Of a stretch of 39,806 bases of DNA, positions 22,556 through 31,671 are shown in pieces. Made by a program: the position numbers and the translations under genes. This stretch comes from Candidatus Aenigmatarchaeota archaeon. Its GTDB lineage: Archaea; Aenigmatarchaeota; Aenigmatarchaeia; GW2011-AR5; JACRMX01. Under the pieces are notes generated by a model. That model saw only the letters and a list, made by a program, of their open reading frames with translations, was not told the origin of the DNA and searched no databases. The stretch lies in NCBI GenBank assembly GCA_018304635.1, contig JAGVVW010000051.1:1-39806 (forward strand). Reading direction: 5' to 3'. Within the stretch, counting starts at the first letter, position 1. Every line of letters starts with the position of its first letter.

Positions 22556-22843
22556 GCAAAAGATGATGACTTTCGCTTACTAGGAATTCCAGCTTCACGT
22601 GGGCGAGTTTCAGCCCACGATCCGAACTAGGCGCAGGTTTAGGAGATTTGCTTCACCTCACGGTGTTGCATCCCATTGTCCTACGCATTGTATGCCGCGT
22701 GTAGCCCAAGGAAATTCAGGCTATACAGACCTGCCGTAGCCTACTCCTTCCTCCCATTTAACACGGGCAGTCCTGTTATAGTGCTTTTGTTCCGGAGAAC
22801 AAGTTAGCAAATAACAGCGTAGATCTCGTTCGTTTCTTGACTT

Positions 22844-22956
22844 CTCCTGCTTGCAGCAGAGACTTCAAAAAGCTCCGCATTTTCTTCAAAATCCAAACAG
22901 GATTTTGAGATTTCAGAAATTTGGATATCATTATAATAAATTTCCAAAATGCAAGT
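22844..22956 (-). other. 16S insert A at E. coli position about 1092 (intron-like)
   Basis: The conserved GGGUU^AAGUCCCGC segment is interrupted: exon ...GTCTTGTT, 113 nt, then AAGTCAAG. This is the 1092 site known for archaeal rRNA introns. The first insert bases ACTT can pair with AAGT of the 3' exon, and exon UCUUG with CAAGA, which resembles a bulge-helix-bulge. The inside is strongly folded (GCATTTT/AAAATGC; CAAAATCC/GGATTTTG). No ORF. Confidence 0.65.
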
Positions 22957-22981
22957 AACAAGACACCTCACGGCACGAACT

Positions 22982-23034
22982 ATGTCGTTTCAGGAAAACA
23001 AAATATTGATTAAAATAATGCGTCTTCCTAAAAT
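22982..23034 (-). other. 16S insert B at E. coli position about 1067 (intron-like)
   Basis: 53 nt separate GGCCGTCGTC from AGTTCGTGCCG, which are contiguous in normal 16S (CGUC^AGCUCGUG). The site is within a base or two of the known archaeal intron site 1068. AGGAA near the insert start pairs with TTCCT near its end, and the exon GTCGT can pair with ACGAC in the insert. It may instead be a retained expansion. Confidence 0.55.
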
Positions 23035-23277
23035 GACGACGGCCATGCAGCACTTTTGCTGCTCGAAGAGAAGAAATATTTAACATATATTTCCTTCAGA
23101 TAAGTTCAAAGAACAAAAGTTCAGATTTAATATTTCTGATTCTTTTCTTCAAGTCTCAGCTTGTCAGGTAAGCCCTTCAGGCTGACCGATCATTCTGCTG
23201 TCTTTCCTGGTGAGATTTCCGGCGTTGAATCCAATTGAACCGCAGCATCCACTCCTGGTAGTGCTCCCCCGCCAATT

Positions 23278-23536
23278 TGGGTAAAAGAAACCACAAATTT
23301 TATCTTCCACTTTTCTTAAACACTGTTCCGCCCCATCTTCACTCAAATACCAATTATCTCTTAATTCCAAGAGAACTTTTAATAAAAAATCTTTATACAA
23401 ACTAAGATGTTGCTCAACACAATAATGTCTATTAAAAAATTCATTTATATTTGGAGGTGTTCTAAAAAGAGTTAAGCTATAGCTATACAGTATAAATCTT
23501 TACATCCAATCTTTTTATATATTCAGTTTCTTTTAT
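23278..23536 (-). other. 16S insert C2 at E. coli position about 919 (intron-like, with ORF remnant)
   Basis: About 259 nt interrupt the universal AAACTTAAAGGAA^TTGGCGG segment at the 919 intron site. TAAAAGAAAC at the 5' end pairs perfectly with GTTTCTTTTA at the 3' end, giving a 10-bp closing stem. An open frame of about 60 codons (YSLTLFRTPPNINEFFNRHY onward, ending LRKVEDKICGFF) runs through it without a stop into the exon. It has no clear LAGLIDADG motif and may be a decayed homing endonuclease. Confidence 0.65.
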
Positions 23537-23547
23537 TTCCCTTAAGT

Positions 23548-23578
23548 ATCCTGGTCCCTACATTCTGCCAGTAGGAGT
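23548..23578 (-). other. 16S insert C1 at E. coli position about 908 (short insert)
   Basis: 31 nt lie between GACTGAAA and ACTTAAGG, normally contiguous at 907-911 (site 908 is another known archaeal intron site). Between C1 and C2 only an 11-nt exon remains. The insert can fold as TCC-CTGG/CCAG-GGA. Boundaries are ambiguous by one A. Confidence 0.5.
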
Positions 23579-23698
23579 TTTCAGTCTTGCGGCCGTACTC
23601 CCCAGGCGGCCCGTTTAACACCTTCGCTACGGCACTACAAAACCCCAAGAGTTTTGTAACACCAAACGGGCATCGTTAACAGCTAGGACTAACTGGGT

Positions 23699-23814
23699 TT
23701 TTATAGCCTTCTAAAAAATAGAACCTTGAGAATTTTTCAATATACAGTCGAAAAACTGTCGAATAGTTTTCTCTTTCCCCAAGGGCTTTCTCTTTTTTAA
23801 AAGAGAAAGGGCTT
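23699..23814 (-). other. 16S insert D at E. coli position about 795 (intron-like)
   Basis: About 116 nt split the universal GGATTAGATA^CCC segment of the decoding-side 790 loop. The insert starts with an 11-bp hairpin (CTTTCTCTTTT/AAAAGAGAAAG), and AGCC near its 5' end can pair with GGCT near its 3' end. Disruption of such a conserved loop makes removal by splicing more likely than retention. Confidence 0.6.
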
Positions 23815-23880
23815 ATCTAATCCAGGTCGCTCCCCTAGCTTTCGTCCCTCACTGTCAGACCCGTTCCAGTCAGACGCCTT

Positions 23881-23989
23881 ATGCGGAAAAGTCATATAAA
23901 AATTATGTTTATTATAACTTTTCGCCACAGGTGGTCCGTTAAGGATTAACGGAATGTAAATTCTCTTTTTTTGATAAAGAGAAATTTTT
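23881..23989 (-). other. Two expanded 16S hairpins (about E. coli 690-740)
   Basis: At 23881-23922 the tip of a normally short helix is replaced by GCGGAAAAGT...ACTTTTCGC with a long AT loop. At about 23955-23989 CTCTTTTT and AAAGAG form another added stem. Both extend existing helices, so they are expansion segments rather than introns. A further expansion lies at about 24055-24118. Confidence 0.5.
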
Positions 23990-24781
23990 ACCCCTACCCC
24001 TAACGTACCTCTGACCTCTCCCGGTCTCAAGCTGAATAGTATCCTTAGCACGCCAAACAGTTTTCTGTTCGATTTTGTGTTCGAAGAACGCAAAATGTAG
24101 AATGCACCGCATTCTTCAAATTTCACCAAGGACTTATTCAACCAGCTACGGACGCTTTAGGCCAAATAAACGTGATAACCACTCGTGGCGCGGTTATTAC
24201 CGTGGCGGCTGGCTTACGGAAGAACAAGAATATCTCATTCCTTAACCGTCTTGCCCACCACTTATTCGCCTACCTCTTTAGAGTAGACAAAAGAATACGC
24301 CAAAAGCATATTCACTCAGGATTCCCCCGTCACGCTTTCGCGCATTGCGGAGTTTTCGCAACTGCTGCGCCCCGTAGGGCCTGGACTAATGTTTTCTGCC
24401 AGTAGAGTAGAAAAATTTAGAGTACTCTACAAGTCTCAGAGTCCATCTCTGGGCCATCGCTCTCACGACCCATACAGATTATCGTCTTGTTGGGCATTTA
24501 CCCCAACAACAAACTAATCTGACGCAGTCCTATCCTTAAGCGCCGAAGCTTTGGATGATAAGGCGTTCCAGCCATAATCATCTATAAGGTATTATTCGCA
24601 GTTTCCCACGATTATTCCTTACTTAAGGGCAAGTTAACTACGTGTTACTGAGCAGTTCGCCGAGCTTGCGCTCAGACTCGCATGTCTTAACCGAATCCTG
24701 ATAGCAGTTATCTCCGGCGGGATCAACCAGAATTGAAAAAGGAAAGCACAAAAGTTTTTTCCCTGCTTAACAAGTTTTGCC

Positions 24782-24795
24782 ATTCTGTCCTACAT
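24782..24795 (-). other. 16S processing stem, 5' arm
   Basis: On the plus strand ATTCTGTCCTACAT is the perfect inverted partner of 22189-22202. It lies 48 nt upstream of the mature 16S 5' end. Together the arms bracket the whole interrupted gene. Confidence 0.75.
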
Positions 24796-25126
24796 CTGAC
24801 AATATAATTAGTATACGGTCTTCACACTCTTGTCACAGTAGGAAATATTTTGTCATAGCAATATCAAAAACCACTTCTGGTTCCAGCTCAAAACAATACC
24901 GGTACTGTGACCTTATAAAGTATAGTGAATTGCGTAATTTATTTTATAAAAATATGGCAATTCACTATAAATTGCATTCATATGAAACATAAGATTATGC
25001 AATTATATATATTTCTAAATTATTTGGAAAACTATTTAAAGATAGGAGACAACCGAAACGTAAGACGCACCTTTATAAATTTCATAAGTGCTTTCCCTTT
25101 TGAAGTTTATGAAGCTTTTTGCTTTC
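24796..25126 (-). promoter_or_regulatory. Upstream region of the 16S gene with 13-bp inverted repeat
   Basis: There is no gene here. TATAGTGAATTGC (24921-24933) and GCAATTCACTATA (24957-24969) form a perfect 13-bp inverted repeat with a 23-nt AT loop. AT-rich TATA candidates for the leftward rRNA promoter lie on both sides (for example CTTTAAATAG, 25032-25041 read on minus). The repeat could terminate the membrane protein gene at 25127 or regulate rRNA transcription. It does not resemble the repeats in the left part of the window. Confidence 0.45.
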
Positions 25127-27205
25127 TTATCTCACTTTCCATATATCCACATATTGTGTATTATAAACAAGCTCGAACTGAGGATACTGAATTTCACCAT
25201 ACATTGAATGCTCTTCAATACCATAATAGATATAAGACACATTATATTTTTCAAGAAGATCTTCAATTCTGGCATTTAGAACAGCATTTATATCGTCTAT
25301 TGTCAGATTTGAAGTTGATTGCCTTTTGCCTAATATGACATCCGAAACATCATCGTAACCCCAGAGTTTCATTAATTTGTCAGCATTTGCGCTCTGATTA
25401 TATATTCTGATAACTGCTAGCGTGCGCAAAACCTCATCGGTATAATTATCAGAAAATATGTTTCCAACATCATCATGCTCATAGCCTTTTATTGTTTTTC
25501 TTCCCGAGAACACAGGTATGGGTGATGGCCTGCGCCATAAATGCCAACCATTATTAACAAAAACAGCATTGACATCTGTGTTTTTCTTTATCCATTCCAT
25601 TGCCTCTAATTCAGGCTTGTAAAAATAATAGAATACTGGCTGATCATTGTAATATTTTGGAATCAGGGTTTGGTTAAACACATAGGCATTGTGCAGATAA
25701 ATAAAAGCAATTAAAATTAATAAACCAGCAAAAATGTAGCGGTTGAACTTGTCAAAGTCTAATAAAAATTTCAGGCCAACGACAGCAAAAAATGCATAGA
25801 TAAACTGAGCATACATTAATGAACGATCAAAGTGCCATGACCTGTAAGTTAATATATTCGGCACTACAAAAGAAAGAATCAATAGTAATAACATTATTTT
25901 GACATCCATGCTCACACGATCGGTTTTCCTTTTCAGTTCAAAGCTGAATTCTTCACTTCCCTCTTTTATTATATAAAATAATGAAATTATACCTATTATC
26001 ACAAGAGGCAGAACGTGGCCGAATGTAAATAAAAATTTTCCAACATCCCATTTGATATAATTGAAAAACCAAAAGAGTTCAACACGTATCCCAACACTCT
26101 TTACTTGAAACAGGGATATGTACAAATATCTGGCCCCGACTATAAGTGCTATTGAAGCGAGAAGCAGATAATTTCTCATTATAATTTTAACACGATTTTT
26201 CATGAGAAGATTCCTGGAAAATAAAACCAGAAATGCTAAAAAAAAGAATATCCCCAACAGCAGCATTGTCATTGAATGCGTATTAATTATGGTTCCATAA
26301 ACAAATCCAAAAGCTGCGTAGTTGAAAAATTTTTCAGGCTCACGGATTATTTTAACAAAGAAAAATGAAGCCAATACGAGAAATGCAAGTGCAAGTGCTT
26401 GCGGCTTAAACATAGTAAGCTCGTATGAGAATGGTGTTATAGCACCGGAAATATTTGCTATTTCCCACGGAGCAGCATAGCCTATAAATGACAAACTGAA
26501 AACAGTGCTCAAGGATATTATAGTTCCGAGTAGGGCTCCTCTGGGTGAAAAAAACAACTGGAAAAAATAAAACAGCAGTACAAGGCATGAAAAGTATATT
26601 AGCGGTGCAAGGAATTGCGCTACAACATAAAGTGGAACATTTCCATATATTGTAAAGAACCCTGCCATGTAATCGAATATCAGAGAAGTATAATAATTAT
26701 TCTTTGGATATGGATAATTCGGACTGTCGTAATTTTGTGTTATTATAAATCTATTTATCAATGAGGAAAAGTAAGCATCATCAATATAAGCTGTTGTAAG
26801 CCCTGTATATTTTATGCCGTTTTGGTCTTCTGCCCTGTTGTAAAAATTATGCGATGTCAAAAGAAATGTTATGATTCCGAGAATTATGAAATATTTCCAT
26901 GTTCGTTTTTCTATACACGGAAGCTCACCTTTAAGTACAGACAATATTGCAAGCGGAATAAAAATCCCGTAAAAAATATAAATATTTACAAAGATAAACA
27001 AAAACGCAATCCATGCTATTGCCGGATAAAACAGCAGAAAATACCCGACCTCTTCTTCTTTTTTGGATGCATATTTTCTTGTAAATTTAAACAAAAGCAT
27101 GGCTGGAATGCCCGCAAGCAGCAGAACAAAAACAAGTCTGGATATCAGAAAGGCAATTACCAGAAGTATTATCAGGACCATTCTGCGATCGATAATTAAC
27201 TTCAC
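25127..27205 (-). CDS. Polytopic membrane protein, GT-C glycosyltransferase-like
   Basis: 692 residues with about 12-14 hydrophobic segments up to residue about 510, then a soluble C-terminal domain. DAYFSSLIN in the first large loop (about 143-151) follows an Asp-rich motif as in GT-C enzymes that use lipid-linked sugars. The C-terminal part (LEAMEWIKKNTDVNAVFVNN, then PIPVFSGRKTIKGYEHDD) resembles the periplasmic-side domain of archaeal and bacterial GT-C proteins. It probably transfers a sugar from a polyprenyl phosphate carrier on the outer side of the membrane. The exact family is not certain. It neighbours surface-sugar genes after the restriction-modification pair. Confidence 0.7.
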   Translation of the reverse strand: MKLIIDRRMVLIILLVIAFLISRLVFVLLLAGIPAMLLFKFTRKYASKKEEEVGYFLLFYPAIAWIAFLFIFVNIYIFYGIFIPLAILSVLKGELPCIEKRTWKYFIILGIITFLLTSHNFYNRAEDQNGIKYTGLTTAYIDDAYFSSLINRFIITQNYDSPNYPYPKNNYYTSLIFDYMAGFFTIYGNVPLYVVAQFLAPLIYFSCLVLLFYFFQLFFSPRGALLGTIISLSTVFSLSFIGYAAPWEIANISGAITPFSYELTMFKPQALALAFLVLASFFFVKIIREPEKFFNYAAFGFVYGTIINTHSMTMLLLGIFFFLAFLVLFSRNLLMKNRVKIIMRNYLLLASIALIVGARYLYISLFQVKSVGIRVELFWFFNYIKWDVGKFLFTFGHVLPLVIIGIISLFYIIKEGSEEFSFELKRKTDRVSMDVKIMLLLLILSFVVPNILTYRSWHFDRSLMYAQFIYAFFAVVGLKFLLDFDKFNRYIFAGLLILIAFIYLHNAYVFNQTLIPKYYNDQPVFYYFYKPELEAMEWIKKNTDVNAVFVNNGWHLWRRPSPIPVFSGRKTIKGYEHDDVGNIFSDNYTDEVLRTLAVIRIYNQSANADKLMKLWGYDDVSDVILGKRQSTSNLTIDDINAVLNARIEDLLEKYNVSYIYYGIEEHSMYGEIQYPQFELVYNTQYVDIWKVR

Positions 27206-27306
27206 TTGTTTTCACTCCCGGAATTATTTAAATCCGACTTCGGTGGAGGAATCTTTCGGAGAGATAATCTGCCTTGCAGAAATTTTATATTTAATGAGGA
27301 GGCGTC

Positions 27307-28032
27307 TCATTTTAATCGGAATCCTAAAATATCTTCTTCTTTTAAATCGATGTCTAAAAATATTCTTTTAATTCTAAACGGTTTTCCTTTAACTGTTTCA
27401 AAAAAAGGGTTATTTTTGTAAACAAACCTAAAAGATTTTTCCTTAACCTTTCCTTGTCCAATAATATCATTACCATAGATTTGGTATAATTTTCCATTAG
27501 GAATTGCAATTATATAAATAGCCTTTATTTTGAAGTTATCTTTTTCTTCATGGTAGATTATGTTAATAACATATGTCAAACACAATTTTTGATCAGGTTT
27601 TTTTTGATTATAGTAAAATGGAAGATTTGTATTAAAATTTTTGTTTTTTGAATTGTAACTTGTCTGATTTTCACTGATTGGTATTTTGCCCTTATAATCA
27701 GATGGATTATCTAACTTTGCAGTTTTAATATCTATATGAACAAAAGCTTTGTGAGTTTCAAAAAACATATCTGCTCCGATGGGTGCAGAATTTGGTTTAT
27801 CGAATTGATTAAACAACCAGAAATAAATTCTTTCTGCCCCTCTCGCAAAATCTGAATTTTGTCTTTTCTTATCCACTCTGTTAAAGGCCTTTATCCAGTC
27901 ATCTTTTATTTTATCCTTTGAATTCAATCCCTCTATCATCTTATTTAAGTCTTGATGAATCGTGAAATGTATTCTTTCGAGAGTGTCATGTTCCCAAAAT
28001 TCAATTTCTTTTAATTCATTCGTCGTTTTCAT
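27307..28032 (-). CDS. Type II restriction endonuclease, PD-(D/E)xK type
   Basis: 241 residues. The assignment rests on position, directly after and overlapping by 17 bp a DNA methyltransferase, and on a PD-(D/E)xK-like core: APIGADMFFETHKAFVHIDI followed by KTAK. GAD supplies the first Asp, and D-I-K the acidic residue and lysine. The rest (LCLTYVINIIYHEEKDNFKI, AIYIIAIPNGKLY) looks like the central sheet of such nucleases. Cleavage specificity cannot be predicted. The pair breaks up the glycan genes and was probably acquired by transfer. Confidence 0.75.
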   Translation of the reverse strand: MKTTNELKEIEFWEHDTLERIHFTIHQDLNKMIEGLNSKDKIKDDWIKAFNRVDKKRQNSDFARGAERIYFWLFNQFDKPNSAPIGADMFFETHKAFVHIDIKTAKLDNPSDYKGKIPISENQTSYNSKNKNFNTNLPFYYNQKKPDQKLCLTYVINIIYHEEKDNFKIKAIYIIAIPNGKLYQIYGNDIIGQGKVKEKSFRFVYKNNPFFETVKGKPFRIKRIFLDIDLKEEDILGFRLK

Positions 28033-29308
28033 TCATTGCCAACTCCTGGTTTGTTACGAATGTATGTAATGGTCTTGTATGAATCTTACATCGCTTTTTT
28101 ATTATTTCTATATATTTTGGATTTATTTCTATTAATATCGATTTTCTGTGAAGTTCTCTCGATACCTTTCCGGTTGTTCCACTCCCTGCAAACGGATCTA
28201 ATACAATGCCATCAATAGGACAACACGCTTTTATAATTCTTCTGGGTAATTCTTCGGGAAAAACAGCAAAATGAGCATCTTTTAGTTTAGCAGTAGGTAT
28301 TTCCCACATATCTCCAGGATTCTTGCCGTTTGGGTGATGTTTTACTATTTGAAGAACATAATGCTGTTCTGTCATTATTTTATCGTATTTATCATCGAAA
28401 TTTAACAAATCCTTCAATTTTAACCAATCCTCGGGCTTGGGGAGAGAACTACCACTATAATCTGTTCTGAACCAATGACCAGCAGTATCTTTGTAGCCAA
28501 ATTTTTCATCTATTTCTTTGGCTGAAACTCCTTTTTTTACTCTATGGATTCTCAGGTAATCGATTATTTCAGATTTTAAATCTTCATCAACTTCACGTTT
28601 TCTTTGGAGGGAATAATATTCTCCATGAACAACACTTCTGGCGCCCGGAGAAGCTCCAAGATTTATCCTTTTAGTGTCTTTGAACTTTCCACTATAGTTC
28701 TCTCCATTTGATGGTGCAACTTTAAGATTTAATTTATTTTTTAATTTGTCAAATTCTTCAACAGATAAAATTTCAGGAAGATTACTTTTTTTCTCTTCTT
28801 TGGTTTTATGCTCTGTTCTGATTTCATCTAAGTTAAAATAATATTTTCTAAACGCGCCATTTTTAACAAAAAATAAAACAGGTTCCCATGTAGTTGTGAA
28901 TCTGTTGGAAACTGGTGACGGCATGTGATTTGGCTTATGCCATATAATATTATTTCTTAATTTCCAGCCATTTTGTTGCATACCAATAGCTACTTTTGCA
29001 GGTATCATTTGCAAATCGCTATTATAATAAGAATCTCCTATGTTAAGAAAGTAACAACCCCCATCTGTCAACACTCTTTTTATTTCATTTCCTATTTCAA
29101 CAATTTTCTTTACATATTCTTCGGGGGTTTCTTCTAGTCCTATCTGACCCTCGGTTTCGTAATCCCGTAAATTCCAATATGGCGGAGAAGTGACAGCCAC
29201 ATTTATAGATTTATCCGGAATTTTATTTAGACACTCCAGTACATCTCCTTGTAGAATTAAAGGAATTTCATTTCTCGGTAACTCAATTAAATCGTTATTT
29301 CTTTTCAT
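28016..29308 (-). CDS. DNA methyltransferase of a type II restriction-modification system
   Basis: 430 residues with beta-class motif order: motif IV TSPPYWNLRDYE (about residue 40) precedes motif I DPFAGSGTTGKVSRELHRKS (about 370). SPPY favours N4-cytosine methylation, though N6-adenine enzymes also use it. An insert at about 160-330, with a helical segment (RVKKGVSAKEIDEKFGYKDT), is the likely target-recognition region. It protects host DNA from the co-transcribed nuclease that overlaps its 3' end. Specificity is unknown. Confidence 0.93.
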   Translation of the reverse strand: MKRNNDLIELPRNEIPLILQGDVLECLNKIPDKSINVAVTSPPYWNLRDYETEGQIGLEETPEEYVKKIVEIGNEIKRVLTDGGCYFLNIGDSYYNSDLQMIPAKVAIGMQQNGWKLRNNIIWHKPNHMPSPVSNRFTTTWEPVLFFVKNGAFRKYYFNLDEIRTEHKTKEEKKSNLPEILSVEEFDKLKNKLNLKVAPSNGENYSGKFKDTKRINLGASPGARSVVHGEYYSLQRKREVDEDLKSEIIDYLRIHRVKKGVSAKEIDEKFGYKDTAGHWFRTDYSGSSLPKPEDWLKLKDLLNFDDKYDKIMTEQHYVLQIVKHHPNGKNPGDMWEIPTAKLKDAHFAVFPEELPRRIIKACCPIDGIVLDPFAGSGTTGKVSRELHRKSILIEINPKYIEIIKKRCKIHTRPLHTFVTNQELAMNENDE

Positions 29309-29322
29309 TTATCTCACCCATA

Positions 29323-29342
29323 CCCACGTATAAAGAATGGCA
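29323..29342 (+). repeat. 20-bp repeat CCCACGTATAAAGAATGGCA, copy 1
   Basis: Identical to 33916-33935. It ends in the first codons of a 48-residue ORF (29337-29483, MARENLSLSELSRSLSVMRH), as the second copy does for the ORF at 33930 (MASESLKIKVELKKIFGVTV). Both may be relics of one gene family beginning with the same sequence. Neither ORF has a clear function. Confidence 0.55.
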
Positions 29343-29505
29343 AGAGAAAACTTAAGCTTATCGGAATTGTCCAGATCATTAAGTGTTATGCGACATCGAA
29401 TATATGGAATTCACAAAAGAAATTGTCGCATTACCGACAAAACATTATCAATACTTAATCTCCTCAAAAGTTTAATATTATGAAATTTATGAATTTCCCT
29501 GCCAT

Positions 29506-30591
29506 TTATCGGAGTTTATTGATTAAGTCGCACACATGTCCTACTTCTTCTTCTGTCAGCTCTGGAAACATTGGCAGCGACAAAATACTGTTGCACAGTT
29601 TTTCTGCAGCAGGCAGCACCTGGCTTGTTTTCAGGGCATTTTGCCTGTGCAGTGGCACAGGATAATGAATATTCGTTCCAACACTGCTCTTTTCAAGATA
29701 CGATTTTAATTTGTCACGTTTTTTGTGCTGAATAGGATAGAGATGATAAACAGAATCCCTGATGCTTATTCCGCAGTCAAGCATGCTGTCATAAAGTTTC
29801 GCAAGGCTTTTTCTTTTTTTGTTCCATTTATCTAAATATTTAATTTTTGCCAGAAGTATTGCAGCCTGCAGTTCATCCAGTCGCATGTTGTAGCCAGCAA
29901 TATCGCTGATATATTTTTGTTTCCAGCCATAATTTCTAAGAAGTTTTAATTTTTCAACTAATTTTGAATCACTGGTTGTTATTATTCCGCCATCTCCAAA
30001 GCATCCCAGGTTTTTCGTAGGGTAAAAAGAAAAACACCCAATTCCAAATGACCCGACTTTCTTTCCACTGAATTCTGCACCATGAGCCTGGCAGCAGTCT
30101 TCAATAATTTCAATACTATTTTCATTTGAAATTTCCATCAGTCTTTTCATATTACATGGTTGGCCATAGAGATGCACCGGCAGAATTGCTGCTGTATTTT
30201 TTGTTATTTTTTCCCTGATTTTATCTTCATCTATGAGGCCGTTATTTTTTACGTCTACAAAAACAGGTTTCGCTCCTGCATGCAAAATACTAAGCCCGGT
30301 TGCTGATGCGCTTAATGCAGGCGTTATAATTTCTTTTCCTTCAATACCCAATGCTTTTAGCGAAAGAAACAATGCATCTGTGCCGGATGAAACACCAATA
30401 GCATATTTAGTTCCAATATAGTGTGCAAATTCTTTTTCAAATTTTTCAACATTTTTTCCAAGAATAAAATCTGAAGAATTTATAACAGAATGGATAGCAG
30501 TTTCGATTTCATTCCATATAATCTTGTTCTGCCGTGATAAATCAAAAACAGGTATCGTGAATCCTGCAGAATGCTTCCTGTATAATCGCAT
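29506..30591 (-). CDS. DegT/DnrJ/EryC1/StrS aminotransferase
   Basis: 361 residues, PLP-dependent sugar aminotransferase. Motifs: SSGTDALFLSLKALGI (phosphate-binding loop), EDCCQAHGAEFSGKKVGSFG (PLP Asp), and the Schiff-base lysine in CFSFYPTKNLGCFGDGG (about residue 190). Members aminate 3- or 4-keto deoxysugar nucleotides. With RmlA and RmlB nearby, a dTDP-4-keto-6-deoxyglucose product is the likely substrate, giving an amino deoxysugar for the cell surface. The N-terminal residues MRLYRKHSAG precede the usual family start at VFDLSRQ. Confidence 0.92.
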   Translation of the reverse strand: MRLYRKHSAGFTIPVFDLSRQNKIIWNEIETAIHSVINSSDFILGKNVEKFEKEFAHYIGTKYAIGVSSGTDALFLSLKALGIEGKEIITPALSASATGLSILHAGAKPVFVDVKNNGLIDEDKIREKITKNTAAILPVHLYGQPCNMKRLMEISNENSIEIIEDCCQAHGAEFSGKKVGSFGIGCFSFYPTKNLGCFGDGGIITTSDSKLVEKLKLLRNYGWKQKYISDIAGYNMRLDELQAAILLAKIKYLDKWNKKRKSLAKLYDSMLDCGISIRDSVYHLYPIQHKKRDKLKSYLEKSSVGTNIHYPVPLHRQNALKTSQVLPAAEKLCNSILSLPMFPELTEEEVGHVCDLINKLR

Positions 30592-30729
30592 AGTTCATGC
30601 CTCATCTCATATATAGTAGAAGACATTAATTTTCGGACAAAATAATGTCTCCTGCATATAGCAGTAACATCATAATATGTCTGAATACTTATGTCACATG
30701 CTATATATTGAAATTAATCTTCTTGTCTG

Positions 30730-31671
30730 TTACCAATAATACCTTTTATTCTGCTTGTAAAATTCTATTGTTTTTTCCATCCCGGTTTTCAGGTTTGTAG
30801 ATGGCGACCATCCAATCTTCCTGATTTTTTTAATGTCCATGAAAAAATTACCTACTTCCACCTTTTTCCATTCTTCCGGTTCTAGCTCAAATCTGACTGC
30901 ACATGGCAGAATTTCATTTAACACTTCAACTGCCCGTTTTAACGAAATGCCAGTGCCGCAACCCACATTAAAAACATCATTGTATTTTGACTGGCTGAGT
31001 TTTATCAGTGCATTGATGCAATCATCAATATAAAGAAAATCTCTTTTTTGAGCGCCGTTAAAAAGTGTGATAGTTTCATTATCCATTGCTTTTCTTATGA
31101 AAAAATTGAGTATGCCCTGCTCGCCGTGCTTCATTTGATGCTTTGGGCCATAAATATTTGTAAGCCTTGCACACACAGTGTCTATATTAAATTTTTTATG
31201 GTAAAATATATGATAGTTTTCAGCTAATTGTTTATTAAGGCCATTTATATCCTCTGGAGTCATCGGATGTTTTTCATCAACTGGAAGATATTTTGGCCTG
31301 CCATATTGCCCGCGGGTACCAGTATAAACAACTCTGCCTTTGAATTCAGATTTTCTGCATAACTCAAGAAGATTGAGTGAAGCCCTGATATTTATGTCAC
31401 AATCCAATAGAGGATTTTTCATGCTTCCTGTATGGCTCAAATGAGCAGAAAGATTAAATATAATATCCTGATTCTTGACCAGTTTTGGATTATTGAACTC
31501 TCTCATATCAGCTTTTATGAAATTGACATCAATGTCCCTGAGATTAAAGTCATTATACCCAGAGCCTTCAAGTTTGCAATCAATGACAGTTACATTATGT
31601 TTTTGCTCGGATAATTTAGAAGCAAGATTACTGCCAATAAAACCAGCGCCACCTGTTATTAGAATGTTCAT
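30730..31671 (-). CDS. NAD-dependent sugar epimerase/dehydratase (extended SDR)
   Basis: 313 residues from the ATG at 31671, which overlaps the rmlB stop as ATGA; the track start at 31701 lies inside rmlB. Motifs: GGAGFIGSNLASKLSEQ (NAD), NLSAHLSHTGSM, TGTRGQYGRP, RLTNIYGPKH and DFLYIDDCINAL. At the place of the usual Tyr-x3-Lys the sequence is INGLNKQLAENY, with Asn in the Tyr position; this matches an SDR subgroup I recall with NGxNK. It probably modifies a dTDP- or other NDP-sugar produced by its neighbours. Confidence 0.88.
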   Translation of the reverse strand: MNILITGGAGFIGSNLASKLSEQKHNVTVIDCKLEGSGYNDFNLRDIDVNFIKADMREFNNPKLVKNQDIIFNLSAHLSHTGSMKNPLLDCDINIRASLNLLELCRKSEFKGRVVYTGTRGQYGRPKYLPVDEKHPMTPEDINGLNKQLAENYHIFYHKKFNIDTVCARLTNIYGPKHQMKHGEQGILNFFIRKAMDNETITLFNGAQKRDFLYIDDCINALIKLSQSKYNDVFNVGCGTGISLKRAVEVLNEILPCAVRFELEPEEWKKVEVGNFFMDIKKIRKIGWSPSTNLKTGMEKTIEFYKQNKRYYW

